Origin: Paenibacillus polymyxa
GTDB taxonomy: Bacteria > Bacillota > Bacilli > Paenibacillales > Paenibacillaceae
Assembly (NCBI RefSeq): GCF_001719045.1
Contig: NZ_CP015423.1
Location: 3,877,501 to 3,941,500, forward strand
Direction of reading: 5' to 3'
DNA length: 64,000 nucleotides
Positions 7,163 to 15,623 of this stretch are shown here, in pieces. Every line of letters begins with the position of its first letter. Position 1 is the first letter of the stretch. The notes below the pieces were generated by a model. It was not told the DNA's origin. It worked only from the letters and a program-made list of their open reading frames with translations, and searched no databases. Both the position numbers and the translations under genes were made by a program.

Positions 7163-9768
7163 GCAATTCATCCAAACGTACGATTCATTTACCGCATGCT
7201 GGACTGATTGTGTTGGTTGGGGCCTCCAACAGTGGCAAAACCACATTATTGGACAGGCTGGTGAGCGAAGAGATTCTACTGGAGACGGAAGTGGTATCCT
7301 CGGATCATTTTCGCAAGCTGGTCGGAGATACGGAATTTATAGACTGGAGTGGACTTCCAAGGCTGGAATCGGATGTACTGTTCTATGAGTATCAGCAAAT
7401 GTCAGCCAAGGCGTTTGAGGCGATGGATACGATTCTGGCTATGCGCTGTCGCTTGAATAAGCTGACGGTTGTGGATGCCACTCATTTGTATGCTGAGGAT
7501 CGTCAAAAATATGTACAGCTGGCAGCCAAGGCGCATGTTCCTGTTATGGCCTTGGTACTGGATGTACCCGAAGCTGTGCTGCTGGAACGGGATTTAGGCA
7601 GGGAGCATCCGCGTGGCCGCCAACGGGTCAAGCAGCAGGCACAGCTGTTAAAGCGGAACCTGCGTGGTATCCGTGAGGAAGGCTTTAACGCTTGCTATAT
7701 CCTTAAGGATATAGAAGAAATGAATTTTGTCCGCCGTGCGCAGCCACTATTTCATGAGATTGGCTCAGGTATTGACATCATTGGTGATATCCATGGGTGC
7801 TACCGTGAGATGCTGGAAGTGATAGAGCAGCTAGGATATACGGAAGATACGGAAGGACTATACCATCATCCAGATGGCAGAAGACTGGTATCTGTCGGGG
7901 ACGTAATGAGCCGTGGCCCAGAATCGTTACAAGCGGTGCAGTTCTGGAAAAAGCACGTGGATGCCGGACTAGCGTATATGATTGACAGTAATCATGGCTG
8001 GAAAATCGGCCGTTATCTCGATGGAAGAAAGGTGACTCTCAGTCATGGGGATGAACGATTTGCAGAGAAACTGGCCCAGTATGAACAAAAAGCGGGCAAG
8101 GCAGCGGCGGAACAGCTTAGAAGTGAGTTGAGAGATTTTCTGCTACATGCACCTTCTCATCTTATTTTTGGCAGAAATGGATTGCGACACGTGGTCGTGG
8201 CTCATGCCGGGATTAAGGATCATTTTATTGGCAAACAGTCGGCACGTATTTCTGATTATTGCCGCTATGGAGATACGGAGGGGCAGGATGCGAACGGAAA
8301 ACCGATCCGCAAGGATTGGTTCGTAGACCATGAATCGGGAGAAATAGTAGTATGGGGACATGATCCGAGACCGCAGCCTACCCTTGTGAATCAGACGGTG
8401 AATATTGATCAGGGTGTGGTATTTGGCGGTATGCTGACTGCTTATCGTTATCCGGAAAAGGAATTTGTCAGCGTTCCGGCACATGAGAACTATGCGAATG
8501 ATCCCGATAGCCCACTTGTCCGGTGGCAGAGAAAACGGTTTTCCCCGCCGAATTTACGCAAGCTCATCGCTGGTTACAGTGTGCTGACGGAATCGTATGG
8601 CGAAGTGCGCGTACAAGGAGAATGGATCAAATCCGCTATAGATACCGTGTCACATGTAACTGTACCCATGGAGGAACTGGTATATATTCCACCGACGATG
8701 AGTCCTGCTCCAACGGTGTCTGCAGAGGCAGGATATCTGGAGCATCCACGTGAGGCGCTGGCTTATTATCGCGGGCAAGGAGTACAAACGATGGTGGCCG
8801 AGAAAAAACATATGGGTAGCCGGGCTATTTTGCTATTATTCAAAAACGAACAGGCTGCTGTTCAATATGTAGGCTACCCGACATTGGGCACGATCTACAG
8901 TCGGAGCGGGAGAGCTTTCTTTGAACAAAGCCTTGGGAAGCAAGTGCTGGAAAAGCTAAATGTGGATCTACGGACTGCTGGATATTTTGAACGGAACCAG
9001 ACGGATTTTGTGTTGCTGGATGCGGAAATTGTACCGTGGAATCTCAAGGCTCGGGAACTGATTGCTGCACAGTATGCCCATGTGGGGGAAGCAGCTCTGC
9101 TGGATCGCAGTAAGCTGGTAGACAAGCTGAAGCAGGCAGAGGTTGCAGGCCGAGAGGTTGGAGACTGGTTGGAGGAAATGGAACAGAAGTACGCGAATGC
9201 CGTAACGTTTCAAGAGGCTTTTCAAAAATATTGCTGGGATGTGGACGGTCTGGATGAAATTCGTATCGCACCGTTCCATACGCTGGCACACAGCGGAAAG
9301 ACTTTTTTCGACCATTCTCATATTTGGCATATGGAGCAAAACCGGGAGCTGGCTGGGCTGTCTTCCCTATTTATGGAGACAGAGTATCGCGTGATCACGG
9401 ACGAAGCAAGCGAGGAAGAGGTCATTCGCTGGTGGAACGAGATGACAGAGGATGGTCATGAGGGGATTGTGATCAAACCGGAACGCTTTTTGATGAAAAA
9501 TCGGGACAAGATGATTCAGCCTGCAATCAAGGTGAGAGGCCGGAAGTATTTGCACATCATTTACGGTATGGATTATCTTGCCCCTGAGAATTTAAAGCGT
9601 CTGAAGCAGCGTCGAACGAACAAAAAGGAGCGTCATGCCCTGATGGAAGGAGCGCTTGGTGTGGAAGGCGTAGAACGTTTTGTCCGCAAGGATACGGTAG
9701 ATCGTATTCATGAATGCGTCCTTGCCGCGCTATCTCTGGAATCGGAGCCGATTGATCCGAGATTGTAG
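7159..9768 (+). CDS. pnkp: Polynucleotide kinase-phosphatase-ligase Pnkp
   Basis: An 869-aa three-domain RNA end-healing and sealing enzyme. Kinase (1-170): Walker A GASNSGKT (21-28). Metallophosphatase (about 205-390): GDIHG (209-213), GDVMSRGP (247-254), SNHG (277-280), His296 in SHG, and VVAHAG (345-350). Ligase (about 530-869): EKKHMGSRA with AMP-accepting Lys550, then EGIVIKPE and IKVRGRKYL as later nucleotidyltransferase motifs. Compared with the usual GDxxDRG and GNHD, the second Asp is Ser and the box reads SNHG, though the Asp248, Arg252, Asn278 and His279 equivalents remain. ATG 7159 overlaps the hen1 stop; the longer frame from 7042 lies inside hen1. Partner of Hen1 in RNA repair. 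Confidence 0.95.
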   Translation: MSNSSKRTIHLPHAGLIVLVGASNSGKTTLLDRLVSEEILLETEVVSSDHFRKLVGDTEFIDWSGLPRLESDVLFYEYQQMSAKAFEAMDTILAMRCRLNKLTVVDATHLYAEDRQKYVQLAAKAHVPVMALVLDVPEAVLLERDLGREHPRGRQRVKQQAQLLKRNLRGIREEGFNACYILKDIEEMNFVRRAQPLFHEIGSGIDIIGDIHGCYREMLEVIEQLGYTEDTEGLYHHPDGRRLVSVGDVMSRGPESLQAVQFWKKHVDAGLAYMIDSNHGWKIGRYLDGRKVTLSHGDERFAEKLAQYEQKAGKAAAEQLRSELRDFLLHAPSHLIFGRNGLRHVVVAHAGIKDHFIGKQSARISDYCRYGDTEGQDANGKPIRKDWFVDHESGEIVVWGHDPRPQPTLVNQTVNIDQGVVFGGMLTAYRYPEKEFVSVPAHENYANDPDSPLVRWQRKRFSPPNLRKLIAGYSVLTESYGEVRVQGEWIKSAIDTVSHVTVPMEELVYIPPTMSPAPTVSAEAGYLEHPREALAYYRGQGVQTMVAEKKHMGSRAILLLFKNEQAAVQYVGYPTLGTIYSRSGRAFFEQSLGKQVLEKLNVDLRTAGYFERNQTDFVLLDAEIVPWNLKARELIAAQYAHVGEAALLDRSKLVDKLKQAEVAGREVGDWLEEMEQKYANAVTFQEAFQKYCWDVDGLDEIRIAPFHTLAHSGKTFFDHSHIWHMEQNRELAGLSSLFMETEYRVITDEASEEEVIRWWNEMTEDGHEGIVIKPERFLMKNRDKMIQPAIKVRGRKYLHIIYGMDYLAPENLKRLKQRRTNKKERHALMEGALGVEGVERFVRKDTVDRIHECVLAALSLESEPIDPRL

Positions 9769-9788
9769 TTTGCGAAGGAGGGATTGAG

Positions 9789-10586
9789 ATGGAAAGGGGT
9801 ACACCGTTAATTGATATTGGTGTGAACTTGATGCACCGTTCGTTTCATGCAGTTCGGGAACAGGTGGTGGAGAGAGCCGCGGCTGTAGGGATTTCACCGC
9901 TGATTATTACCGGGACCAGTGTCCGCAGCAGTCGGGAGGCTTCTCAGTATGCAGCACGTTATCCGGGCAAGCTGTATGCGACAGCTGGCGTGCATCCCCA
10001 TGATGCCAAAGACTGCAACGCAGACACGATTCAGCAGCTCCGCCAGTTGGCGGGTCAGCCGCAGGTTGTATCCATAGGGGAATGCGGATTGGACTATAAC
10101 CGTGATTTTTCGCCACGTGATGTGCAGCGTCGATGGTTTGGCGAGCAAATCCAACTGGCGGGTGAGCTGAATATGCCGTTATTTCTGCATGAACGAGATG
10201 CACATGAGGACCTTGTCGCTATGCTTCGGGAGTATCAAGGGCTTGTGGATAAAGCGGTAGTGCATTGTTTTACTGGCACTGAACAGGAATTGCATACGTA
10301 TGTAGAAATGGGACTGTATATCGGGATCACCGGCTGGATTTGCGACGAACGGCGTGGCAAACATCTGCGTGAACTGGTCAGAGATATTCCCTTGGACCGT
10401 CTGATGATTGAAACGGATGCTCCATTTTTGACCCCGCGTAATTTGCCCGTGAAGCCCAAAGAAGGGCGTAATGAGCCCGTGTATCTCGCTCATATTGCTG
10501 CTACGGTTGCCGAATGTACAGGTCGAAGCATGATGGAGATCGAAATCGCCACGACGGAGACAGCCAAACGTTTCTTCGGATTATAG
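9789..10586 (+). CDS. TatD family metal-dependent hydrolase
   Basis: A 265-aa TIM-barrel hydrolase of the TatD DNase family. Metal ligands are visible in GVHPHD, GECGLDY, the His of LFLHERDAH, VVHCFTG and METDAPFL-type sequence (ETDAPFLTPRN). TatD enzymes are 3'-5' exonucleases or deoxyribonucleases; some act on RNA. It sits 20 nt after pnkp with its own AAGGAGGGA site, so it belongs to the same operon and may trim damaged RNA or DNA ends. Whether it is functionally part of RNA repair or only co-transcribed is not shown by the sequence. Confidence 0.9.
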   Translation: MERGTPLIDIGVNLMHRSFHAVREQVVERAAAVGISPLIITGTSVRSSREASQYAARYPGKLYATAGVHPHDAKDCNADTIQQLRQLAGQPQVVSIGECGLDYNRDFSPRDVQRRWFGEQIQLAGELNMPLFLHERDAHEDLVAMLREYQGLVDKAVVHCFTGTEQELHTYVEMGLYIGITGWICDERRGKHLRELVRDIPLDRLMIETDAPFLTPRNLPVKPKEGRNEPVYLAHIAATVAECTGRSMMEIEIATTETAKRFFGL

Positions 10587-10636
10587 GATTGTCAAAGCCA
10601 TAGATGTGGTATATATTATAGTGAATTAAAAGAGCA

Positions 10637-10725
10637 TTGTCGGGAGCTTGAGAAAGTCAGGCTGAGAGGGTGGCCCTTGCCACTGACCGTGAAATCTGAT
10701 CTGGGTAATGCCAGCGTAGAGAAAC
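10637..10725 (+). promoter_or_regulatory. TPP (THI-box) riboswitch
   Basis: The conserved TPP aptamer core is clear: CTGAGAGGG (10662-10670), GACCGTGAAATCTGATCTGG (10685-10704) and GTAATGCCAGCGTAG (10705-10719). It precedes the thiamine ECF transporter genes ykoEDC and is followed by an intrinsic terminator at 10907, so control is probably by transcription termination when thiamine pyrophosphate is abundant. Confidence 0.95.
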
Positions 10726-10906
10726 CAAGAACACTATACAGGAATGCCGCTTGTTTTGCGGTTGTCGATAGATTCAATGTATGTCCTAGCATTTTACCTT
10801 GACCCTGACTTTGGCTTGGTATCAGTGTAGTAGCTTAGACTACTGGTTATATAAGGCATATCGACGAATGATGTTTTGTATGGTGCTTCACCTTTTACTG
10901 CGCATA

Positions 10907-10945
10907 AAGCTTGCCTGGAGATTCAGCTCCAGACAAGCTTTTTTT
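10907..10945 (+). terminator. Riboswitch-controlled terminator
   Basis: AAGCTTGCCTGGAG pairs with CTCCAGACAAGCTT (14-bp stem, one mismatch, 6-nt loop), followed by seven T. It lies between the TPP aptamer and ykoE, as an expression platform should. The 180-bp segment between aptamer and terminator contains no gene. Confidence 0.88.
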
Positions 10946-10989
10946 ATGGCCAAGAGGCCAATTATAAGGAAAAAGGGGAGCACGCAATA

Positions 10990-11586
10990 ATGAATACTGC
11001 TGTAAGAGCGTCCAAAGGGTTGAAGCTGACTGATATTTTGGTCACGATTGTGATATCTGTTGTGTTCGGGTTGGTCTACAAAATATGGGGACCTGCCTAT
11101 GATTTGATGAAACCATTTGGTCTACACGCCGAGCAACTGATGTATGGCATGTGGTTTATGGCAGGCACGTTTGCTTATCTCATCATTCGCAAGCCGGGTG
11201 TTGCGATTTTGGCAGAGGTGGCAGCGGCGACGGTCAGCGCTTTTTTGGGAAGCGAATGGGGCATGTCCACCTTGTACTATGGCCTGCTGCAAGGCTTGGG
11301 AGCGGAGCTGTTTTTTGCGGCTTTTCTGTATCGGAACGCAAACCTGTGGGTTGCTTCGTTAGCTGCGGCCGGGGCGGCTGTCACTTCTCTGATTTTAGAC
11401 TTCAGTTACGGGTATATTGATCAGCTATCGACCTGGAACTATGTTTTGTATATTGGATTTCGGATGATTGGCAGTATTGTGATTGCCGGGGTATTCGCGT
11501 TCTATCTGGCTAAGGCATTGGAGGTAACCGGAGTTACACGAAGTTTGAGACCTGCAACGGAACAAGATTATAAGGGGCTGGATTGA
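10990..11586 (+). CDS. ykoE: Thiamine/HMP ECF transporter substrate-binding subunit YkoE
   Basis: A 198-aa integral membrane S-component with about six hydrophobic helices (for example DILVTIVISVVFGLVY and SIVIAGVFAFYLAKALEV). It would bind thiamine or its pyrimidine precursor and dock on the YkoC/YkoD energising module. Identification rests on the YkoE-like sequence (LYYGLLQGLGAELFFAAF) and on position behind a TPP riboswitch. Start ATG 10990 is set by GGGGAG nine nt upstream; the longer frame from 10876 would run through the terminator. The stop codon overlaps the YkoD start. The YkoF thiamine-binding protein of Bacillus subtilis is absent here. Confidence 0.92.
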   Translation: MNTAVRASKGLKLTDILVTIVISVVFGLVYKIWGPAYDLMKPFGLHAEQLMYGMWFMAGTFAYLIIRKPGVAILAEVAAATVSAFLGSEWGMSTLYYGLLQGLGAELFFAAFLYRNANLWVASLAAAGAAVTSLILDFSYGYIDQLSTWNYVLYIGFRMIGSIVIAGVFAFYLAKALEVTGVTRSLRPATEQDYKGLD

Positions 11587-13049
11587 TGAGCCGGGCAACC
11601 GAAGATGTGGTGGCTTCGATCACCCGTCTACGGTTGAAATTCCCCGGTGAGCAAGAGCTGCTTTTTCACAATATGTCTTTGTCTGTCCACAAGGGGGAAA
11701 AGCTGCTGCTACTGGGACCGAGTGGATGCGGTAAATCAACACTGCTCCAAGTGTTAAGCGGTCTGATTCCACGCACGATAGAAGTGCCCATGAAATGCGA
11801 TGCTGCTGTAATCCCAAGTGTCTCAGGTATTGTATTTCAAGATCCTGATACGCAGTTCTGTATGTCATATGCAGACGAGGAACTGGCTTTTGTGTTGGAA
11901 AATAATCAGGTTCCCCGGGAACAGATGCAATCCCGTATTCGCGAGCTGCTGATACAGGTTGGTCTATCGACGGATGATATACACATGCCCATTGGCAACA
12001 TGTCACAGGGAATGAAGCAGCGTTTGGCGATTGCGTCTGTGCTGGCTATGGAGCCAGAAGTGCTTTTTCTGGATGAGCCGACGGCTTTGTTGGACGAGGA
12101 AGGCACTACACAGGTGTGGGATACCATTCGCAATATTTCGGTAGACCAGACACTGGTGATCGTAGAGCATAAAATTAATGAAATCGTCCACGATGTGGAT
12201 CGGATTGTAGTGCTTTCTGCCCAAGGGGAGATCATTGCGGATGGAAGGGCGGAAGAAGTATTTCATGTGCATCGGCAGGCATTGTCCGAGTATGGCGTGT
12301 GGTACCCGGGAGTATGGAATGAATCGTCTTCGCCACGTTGGAGTGAATCAGTGACACAGCAGAATGGTACGGGGAATGGTACGGGGATTGATTTGCTGGA
12401 GCTGGAACATTTTAGTGGTCTCCGCGGTTTAAGTTCAGTGATTTATGTGGAGCATGTCCAGGTGAAGCCTGGAGACTGGATTGGCGTGGTCGGTGAAAAC
12501 GGGGCTGGCAAAAGCTCGCTGCTGCTCTCCATGATGCGTTTACTTCGCACACAGGGACGTTATAGCGTGCGCGGAATTGAGGCAGGCAGTACGGAACAAC
12601 TGGCAGAGCGTATCGGGTTCGCGTTTCAAAATCCCGAGCTGCAATTCGTAACGCATACCGTACGAAAGGAACTAGAGTATTCGTTACCCAAGAGCTTGTT
12701 TAGTGCTGAACAGTGCCGGGAGCGGGTGGATCGGATGCTCGTACAGTTCGGATTGGAGCGGCTGGACGAGCGTCATCCGTATCAGCTTTCGTTAGGCCAA
12801 AAAAGGCGGTTGAGTATTGCTACGGCCATGATCCGTGAGCCGGAAGTGTTGCTGCTGGATGAACCGACTTTTGGTCAGGATGCGCAAAATACCTTTGTCA
12901 TGCTGGATATGTTGGAGCAGTTGAGAGCGGCAGGCACGGCCATTGTGATGGTCACGCATGACCCGGAAATTGTCCGTCGATATTGTACCGATATATGGCG
13001 GATTCAGAAAGGGGAACTACAGTATGAACCTGTCCTTTCCCCATCATAA
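11586..13049 (+). CDS. ykoD: Duplicated ECF ATPase YkoD
   Basis: A 487-aa protein with two fused ABC ATPase domains that powers the thiamine ECF importer. Domain 1 has Walker A GPSGCGKS, signature MSQGMKQR and Walker B VLFLDEPT. Domain 2 has GENGAGKS, signature LSLGQKRR and VLLLDEPTFG. The second signature is LSLGQ rather than LSGGQ, which is common in ECF ATPases. The ATG at 11586 shares a base with the ykoE stop (TGATG), with AAGGGG upstream. It overlaps ykoC by 26 nt. Confidence 0.93.
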   Translation: MSRATEDVVASITRLRLKFPGEQELLFHNMSLSVHKGEKLLLLGPSGCGKSTLLQVLSGLIPRTIEVPMKCDAAVIPSVSGIVFQDPDTQFCMSYADEELAFVLENNQVPREQMQSRIRELLIQVGLSTDDIHMPIGNMSQGMKQRLAIASVLAMEPEVLFLDEPTALLDEEGTTQVWDTIRNISVDQTLVIVEHKINEIVHDVDRIVVLSAQGEIIADGRAEEVFHVHRQALSEYGVWYPGVWNESSSPRWSESVTQQNGTGNGTGIDLLELEHFSGLRGLSSVIYVEHVQVKPGDWIGVVGENGAGKSSLLLSMMRLLRTQGRYSVRGIEAGSTEQLAERIGFAFQNPELQFVTHTVRKELEYSLPKSLFSAEQCRERVDRMLVQFGLERLDERHPYQLSLGQKRRLSIATAMIREPEVLLLDEPTFGQDAQNTFVMLDMLEQLRAAGTAIVMVTHDPEIVRRYCTDIWRIQKGELQYEPVLSPS

Positions 13050-13815
13050 AACATGGCTGCATCGCGTGAATCCGGGCTTAAAGCTCGTGTTGTTTTCCAT
13101 ACTGTTTGTGGTCGTTATAGTCATTCATGATCCGAATGTCATGTTTAATGTTGCGTGTACTATGTTGCTGCTGCTTGTCTGGTCAGGCCATCCATGGAAG
13201 CGGCTGCTGCTGTACGGATCTCCCTTTATATTGGTGTTTATTTCAACTTCAACGGGCATGATGATGTTCGGCAAAGGGGTGACGACCTGGTGGTCATGGG
13301 GCTTGATCCATGTGACGCAGGAAAGCTTTTACCGAGGCATGCATCTGGGCTTTCGTGCGCTGAGTATGGCTGCGGTAGGGTTGCTGTTTGGTTTAACGAC
13401 TCGTCCGGTGGACCTTTTTTATTCACTGATGCAGCAATGGAGGCTCCCTCCGAAGTATGCGTACAGCTTCTTGGCAGCCATGCGGTTAATGCCCATGATG
13501 GTGGAGGAATTCCAGGCATTGAGACAAGCACACCGCATTCGAGGCTTACATCAGCATGTGTCCAAATGGAATATGTATGCCACACTCCGCAGATATGCGA
13601 TTCCGCTGCTCGCTCAAAGTATCCGGCGTGCGCAGCGCATTGCTATTGCTATGGAAGCCAAGGGTTTTGCTAATGAAACCAAGCGCACGTATTATTATGC
13701 GATTGGCTATTCGGCTGTAGATATTTTATTTGTTTTCTATTTTGTGGTGATGCTTACGCTGGCTTGGGGACTCGGTATCCGCTATCCTTATGTAGGGGTA
13801 TGGGATGTACGTTAA
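13024..13815 (+). CDS. ykoC: ECF transporter transmembrane subunit YkoC (EcfT)
   Basis: A 263-aa membrane scaffold that couples ATPase YkoD to substrate subunit YkoE. It has several transmembrane segments and the two cytoplasmic Ala-Arg-Gly-like coupling motifs of EcfT, visible as HRIRGLHQH and MEAKGFANE. ATG 13024 lies inside the end of ykoD, with AAAGGGG at 12-18 nt upstream, so translation is coupled. Last gene of the riboswitch operon; a hairpin at 13890 follows. Confidence 0.92.
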   Translation: MNLSFPHHKTWLHRVNPGLKLVLFSILFVVVIVIHDPNVMFNVACTMLLLLVWSGHPWKRLLLYGSPFILVFISTSTGMMMFGKGVTTWWSWGLIHVTQESFYRGMHLGFRALSMAAVGLLFGLTTRPVDLFYSLMQQWRLPPKYAYSFLAAMRLMPMMVEEFQALRQAHRIRGLHQHVSKWNMYATLRRYAIPLLAQSIRRAQRIAIAMEAKGFANETKRTYYYAIGYSAVDILFVFYFVVMLTLAWGLGIRYPYVGVWDVR

Positions 13816-13889
13816 TTGTTGTCAAAATGCTTTGCCCGTTTTCTGCTCTGTGGTATATTAATGCAATGGGAATTGACGGCTCGTACAGA

Positions 13890-13920
13890 CCCGCCCGGGC
13901 TGGCGGGCTTATTACATTTT
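13890..13920 (+). terminator. Probable terminator after ykoC
   Basis: A CCCGCC/GGCGGG stem with a 6-nt loop (13890-13907) followed by CTTATTACATTTT. The short stem and interrupted T run make it weaker than the others in the window. No SAM riboswitch or T-box was recognised ahead of metN. Confidence 0.55.
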
Positions 13921-13954
13921 CCCGCAGAAATGGATCATCAGGAGGCCAAGTTTC

Positions 13955-14680
13955 ATGATTACGCTGCATCAGGTAAGCAAGCATTATACCACCTCAAGCG
14001 GCCAATTTCATGCGGTTCAATCCGTGTCCCTTCAAGTGGAGGAGGGGGAAATTCACGGTATCATAGGTGCCAGCGGTGCCGGCAAGTCTACGTTGCTCCG
14101 GTTGATGAATGTATTGGAAAGGCCGGATGAGGGAAACGTGGTTGTAAACGGGGAAGAGCTGACTAGCATGCCGGAAAAACGTCTCCGAGAAGCGCGGCGA
14201 TCCATAGGGATGATTTTTCAGCATTATCATCTTGTTCACAATCGGACGGTCAGTGGAAATGTGGCAATGCCGTTAGAGCTGGCAGGTGTCGCGAAAAAAG
14301 AGAGAGCGGAACGTGTGCGCGAATGCCTGCAATTCGTCGGTTTAGCTGATAAAGCAGAACAGTATCCGGCACAACTGAGCGGAGGCCAAAAGCAACGTGT
14401 GGCGATAGCCAGAGCGCTGGCGAATCGACCTGCGGTGCTGCTGTGTGATGAGCCAACCTCGGCGCTTGATCCGCAGACGACCGCGGATATTTTGGGCGTG
14501 TTACGGGAGATCAACCGTGAACTGGGAGTTACTATTGTAATCGTAACGCACGATATGGACGTGGTACGCAATATTTGTACCCGTGTATCAGAAATGCGAG
14601 ATGGGCAGCTACTTTCAACGCAGCGTGTAGCTGACACCGCGGTAGGTTCAACAGCGGGAGCAGGTGAAGCTGATGAATGA
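13955..14680 (+). CDS. metN: Methionine-type ABC transporter ATPase, short MetN
   Basis: A 241-aa ABC ATPase with Walker A GASGAGKS, signature LSGGQKQRV, Walker B VLLCDEPTSALD and a switch histidine (IVTHDMDVV). The sequence and the neighbouring MetI and MetQ identify it as the ATPase of a methionine-type uptake (MUT) system. Typical MetN proteins are about 340 aa with a C-terminal NIL/ACT regulatory domain that binds methionine; this one stops after the ATPase domain, so substrate trans-inhibition is probably lost. ATG 13955 follows TCAGGAGG. It overlaps the metI reading frame. Confidence 0.87.
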   Translation: MITLHQVSKHYTTSSGQFHAVQSVSLQVEEGEIHGIIGASGAGKSTLLRLMNVLERPDEGNVVVNGEELTSMPEKRLREARRSIGMIFQHYHLVHNRTVSGNVAMPLELAGVAKKERAERVRECLQFVGLADKAEQYPAQLSGGQKQRVAIARALANRPAVLLCDEPTSALDPQTTADILGVLREINRELGVTIVIVTHDMDVVRNICTRVSEMRDGQLLSTQRVADTAVGSTAGAGEADE

Positions 14681-15344
14681 AATGCTGAGCATCATTGCGC
14701 AATATCAGTCTGAGATATGGAAAGCCATCGGAGAGACGTTTATCATGGTGGGGATTTCTATCGCAGCAGCTGTACTGTTAGGGCTTCCGGCAGGAACGAT
14801 TTTGTATTTGTGTGGTAAAGGGCAAAAATATGAAAATCGACTGCTGTTCACCCTATTGAACAGTGTGGTCAATGTTATCCGCTCATTCCCATTTTTGCTG
14901 CTCGTCGTGTTTATGATTCCATTTACACGTCTGGTCGTAGGGACGGCGCTGGGCACGATGGCTGCAACGGTTCCCTTGTCAGTGGTGGCCATCGCCTATT
15001 ATTCGAGGCTGGTGGAGCAATCATTGCTCGAGGTGCCCAAAGGTGTAATTGAAGCCGCTACTTCTATGGGGGCATCCACCCTCCAGCTTATTTTTAAATT
15101 TCTGTACGTGGAGGCTCGTTCCGGGCTTGTACTGGGTTTGACCACGTCCACCATTAGCTTCATCTCCTACTCCACGGTGATGGGCATTGTGGGCGGCGGC
15201 GGGGTAGGCGATTTTGCCATCCGCTACGGTTACCAGCGTTTTGAAACAGGCTTGATGGCGTTCACCATCGTTGTCATGATTATTTTCGTACAAACGATCC
15301 AGTTCACCGGAAGCACCATATCCCGCCGGATCGACAAGCGGTAA
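14673..15344 (+). CDS. metI: Methionine-type ABC transporter permease MetI
   Basis: A 223-aa permease with about five transmembrane helices and the coupling motif region EAATSMGAST. The start at ATG 14673 (after GGGAG) is preferred; the frame is also open from GTG 14664. It overlaps the metN end, showing operon structure. The substrate is presumed to be methionine or a relative. Confidence 0.88.
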   Translation: MNEMLSIIAQYQSEIWKAIGETFIMVGISIAAAVLLGLPAGTILYLCGKGQKYENRLLFTLLNSVVNVIRSFPFLLLVVFMIPFTRLVVGTALGTMAATVPLSVVAIAYYSRLVEQSLLEVPKGVIEAATSMGASTLQLIFKFLYVEARSGLVLGLTTSTISFISYSTVMGIVGGGGVGDFAIRYGYQRFETGLMAFTIVVMIIFVQTIQFTGSTISRRIDKR

Positions 15345-15347
15345 GAG

Positions 15348-15369
15348 GTTAATGAATCTCTTCATTAAC
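15348..15369 (+). repeat. Perfect 9-bp hairpin at the end of metI
   Basis: GTTAATGAA and TTCATTAAC are separated by 4 nt, right after the metI stop. No T run follows, so it is more likely an mRNA-stabilising or processing hairpin than a terminator. Confidence 0.5.
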
Positions 15370-15429
15370 AATTGCACAACTCACTATGGGAAATAAAAAT
15401 GACTTTACAGTACCTCAAAAGCGGAGCGG

Positions 15430-15545
15430 GCAGAATTGTTCTGGAGAAGCGTCAGTGTTCGCCTTTGAAATGGGATTCTAACCTATAAATTGTGTTACAA
15501 ATCAGAGAGAATCCCATTTCAACAGCGATCAGAAGAACAATCTGC
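15430..15545 (+). repeat. Long imperfect inverted repeat between metI and metQ
   Basis: An inner perfect 13-bp arm pair (GAAATGGGATTCT at 15467-15479 and its complement at 15508-15520) is extended by an outer pair (GCAGAATTGTTCT at 15430 and AGAACAATCTGC ending 15545) with partial pairing between. The 279-bp gap between metI and metQ otherwise holds only the metQ ribosome binding site. The structure may insulate metQ expression or be a small miniature element. Confidence 0.55.
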
Positions 15546-15623
15546 ACGTGAAGCGGCTGCGGCTCCCACTGTAACTCATTTTTTATCTTCCTAATCACAA
15601 TTTACTTGGAGGTTCCTCATCAA

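Noticed and set aside
13816..13954. Possible SAM riboswitch or T-box before metN
   Set aside because: Neither the S-box core nor the T-box GGTGGTACCGCG motif is present; only a short hairpin.
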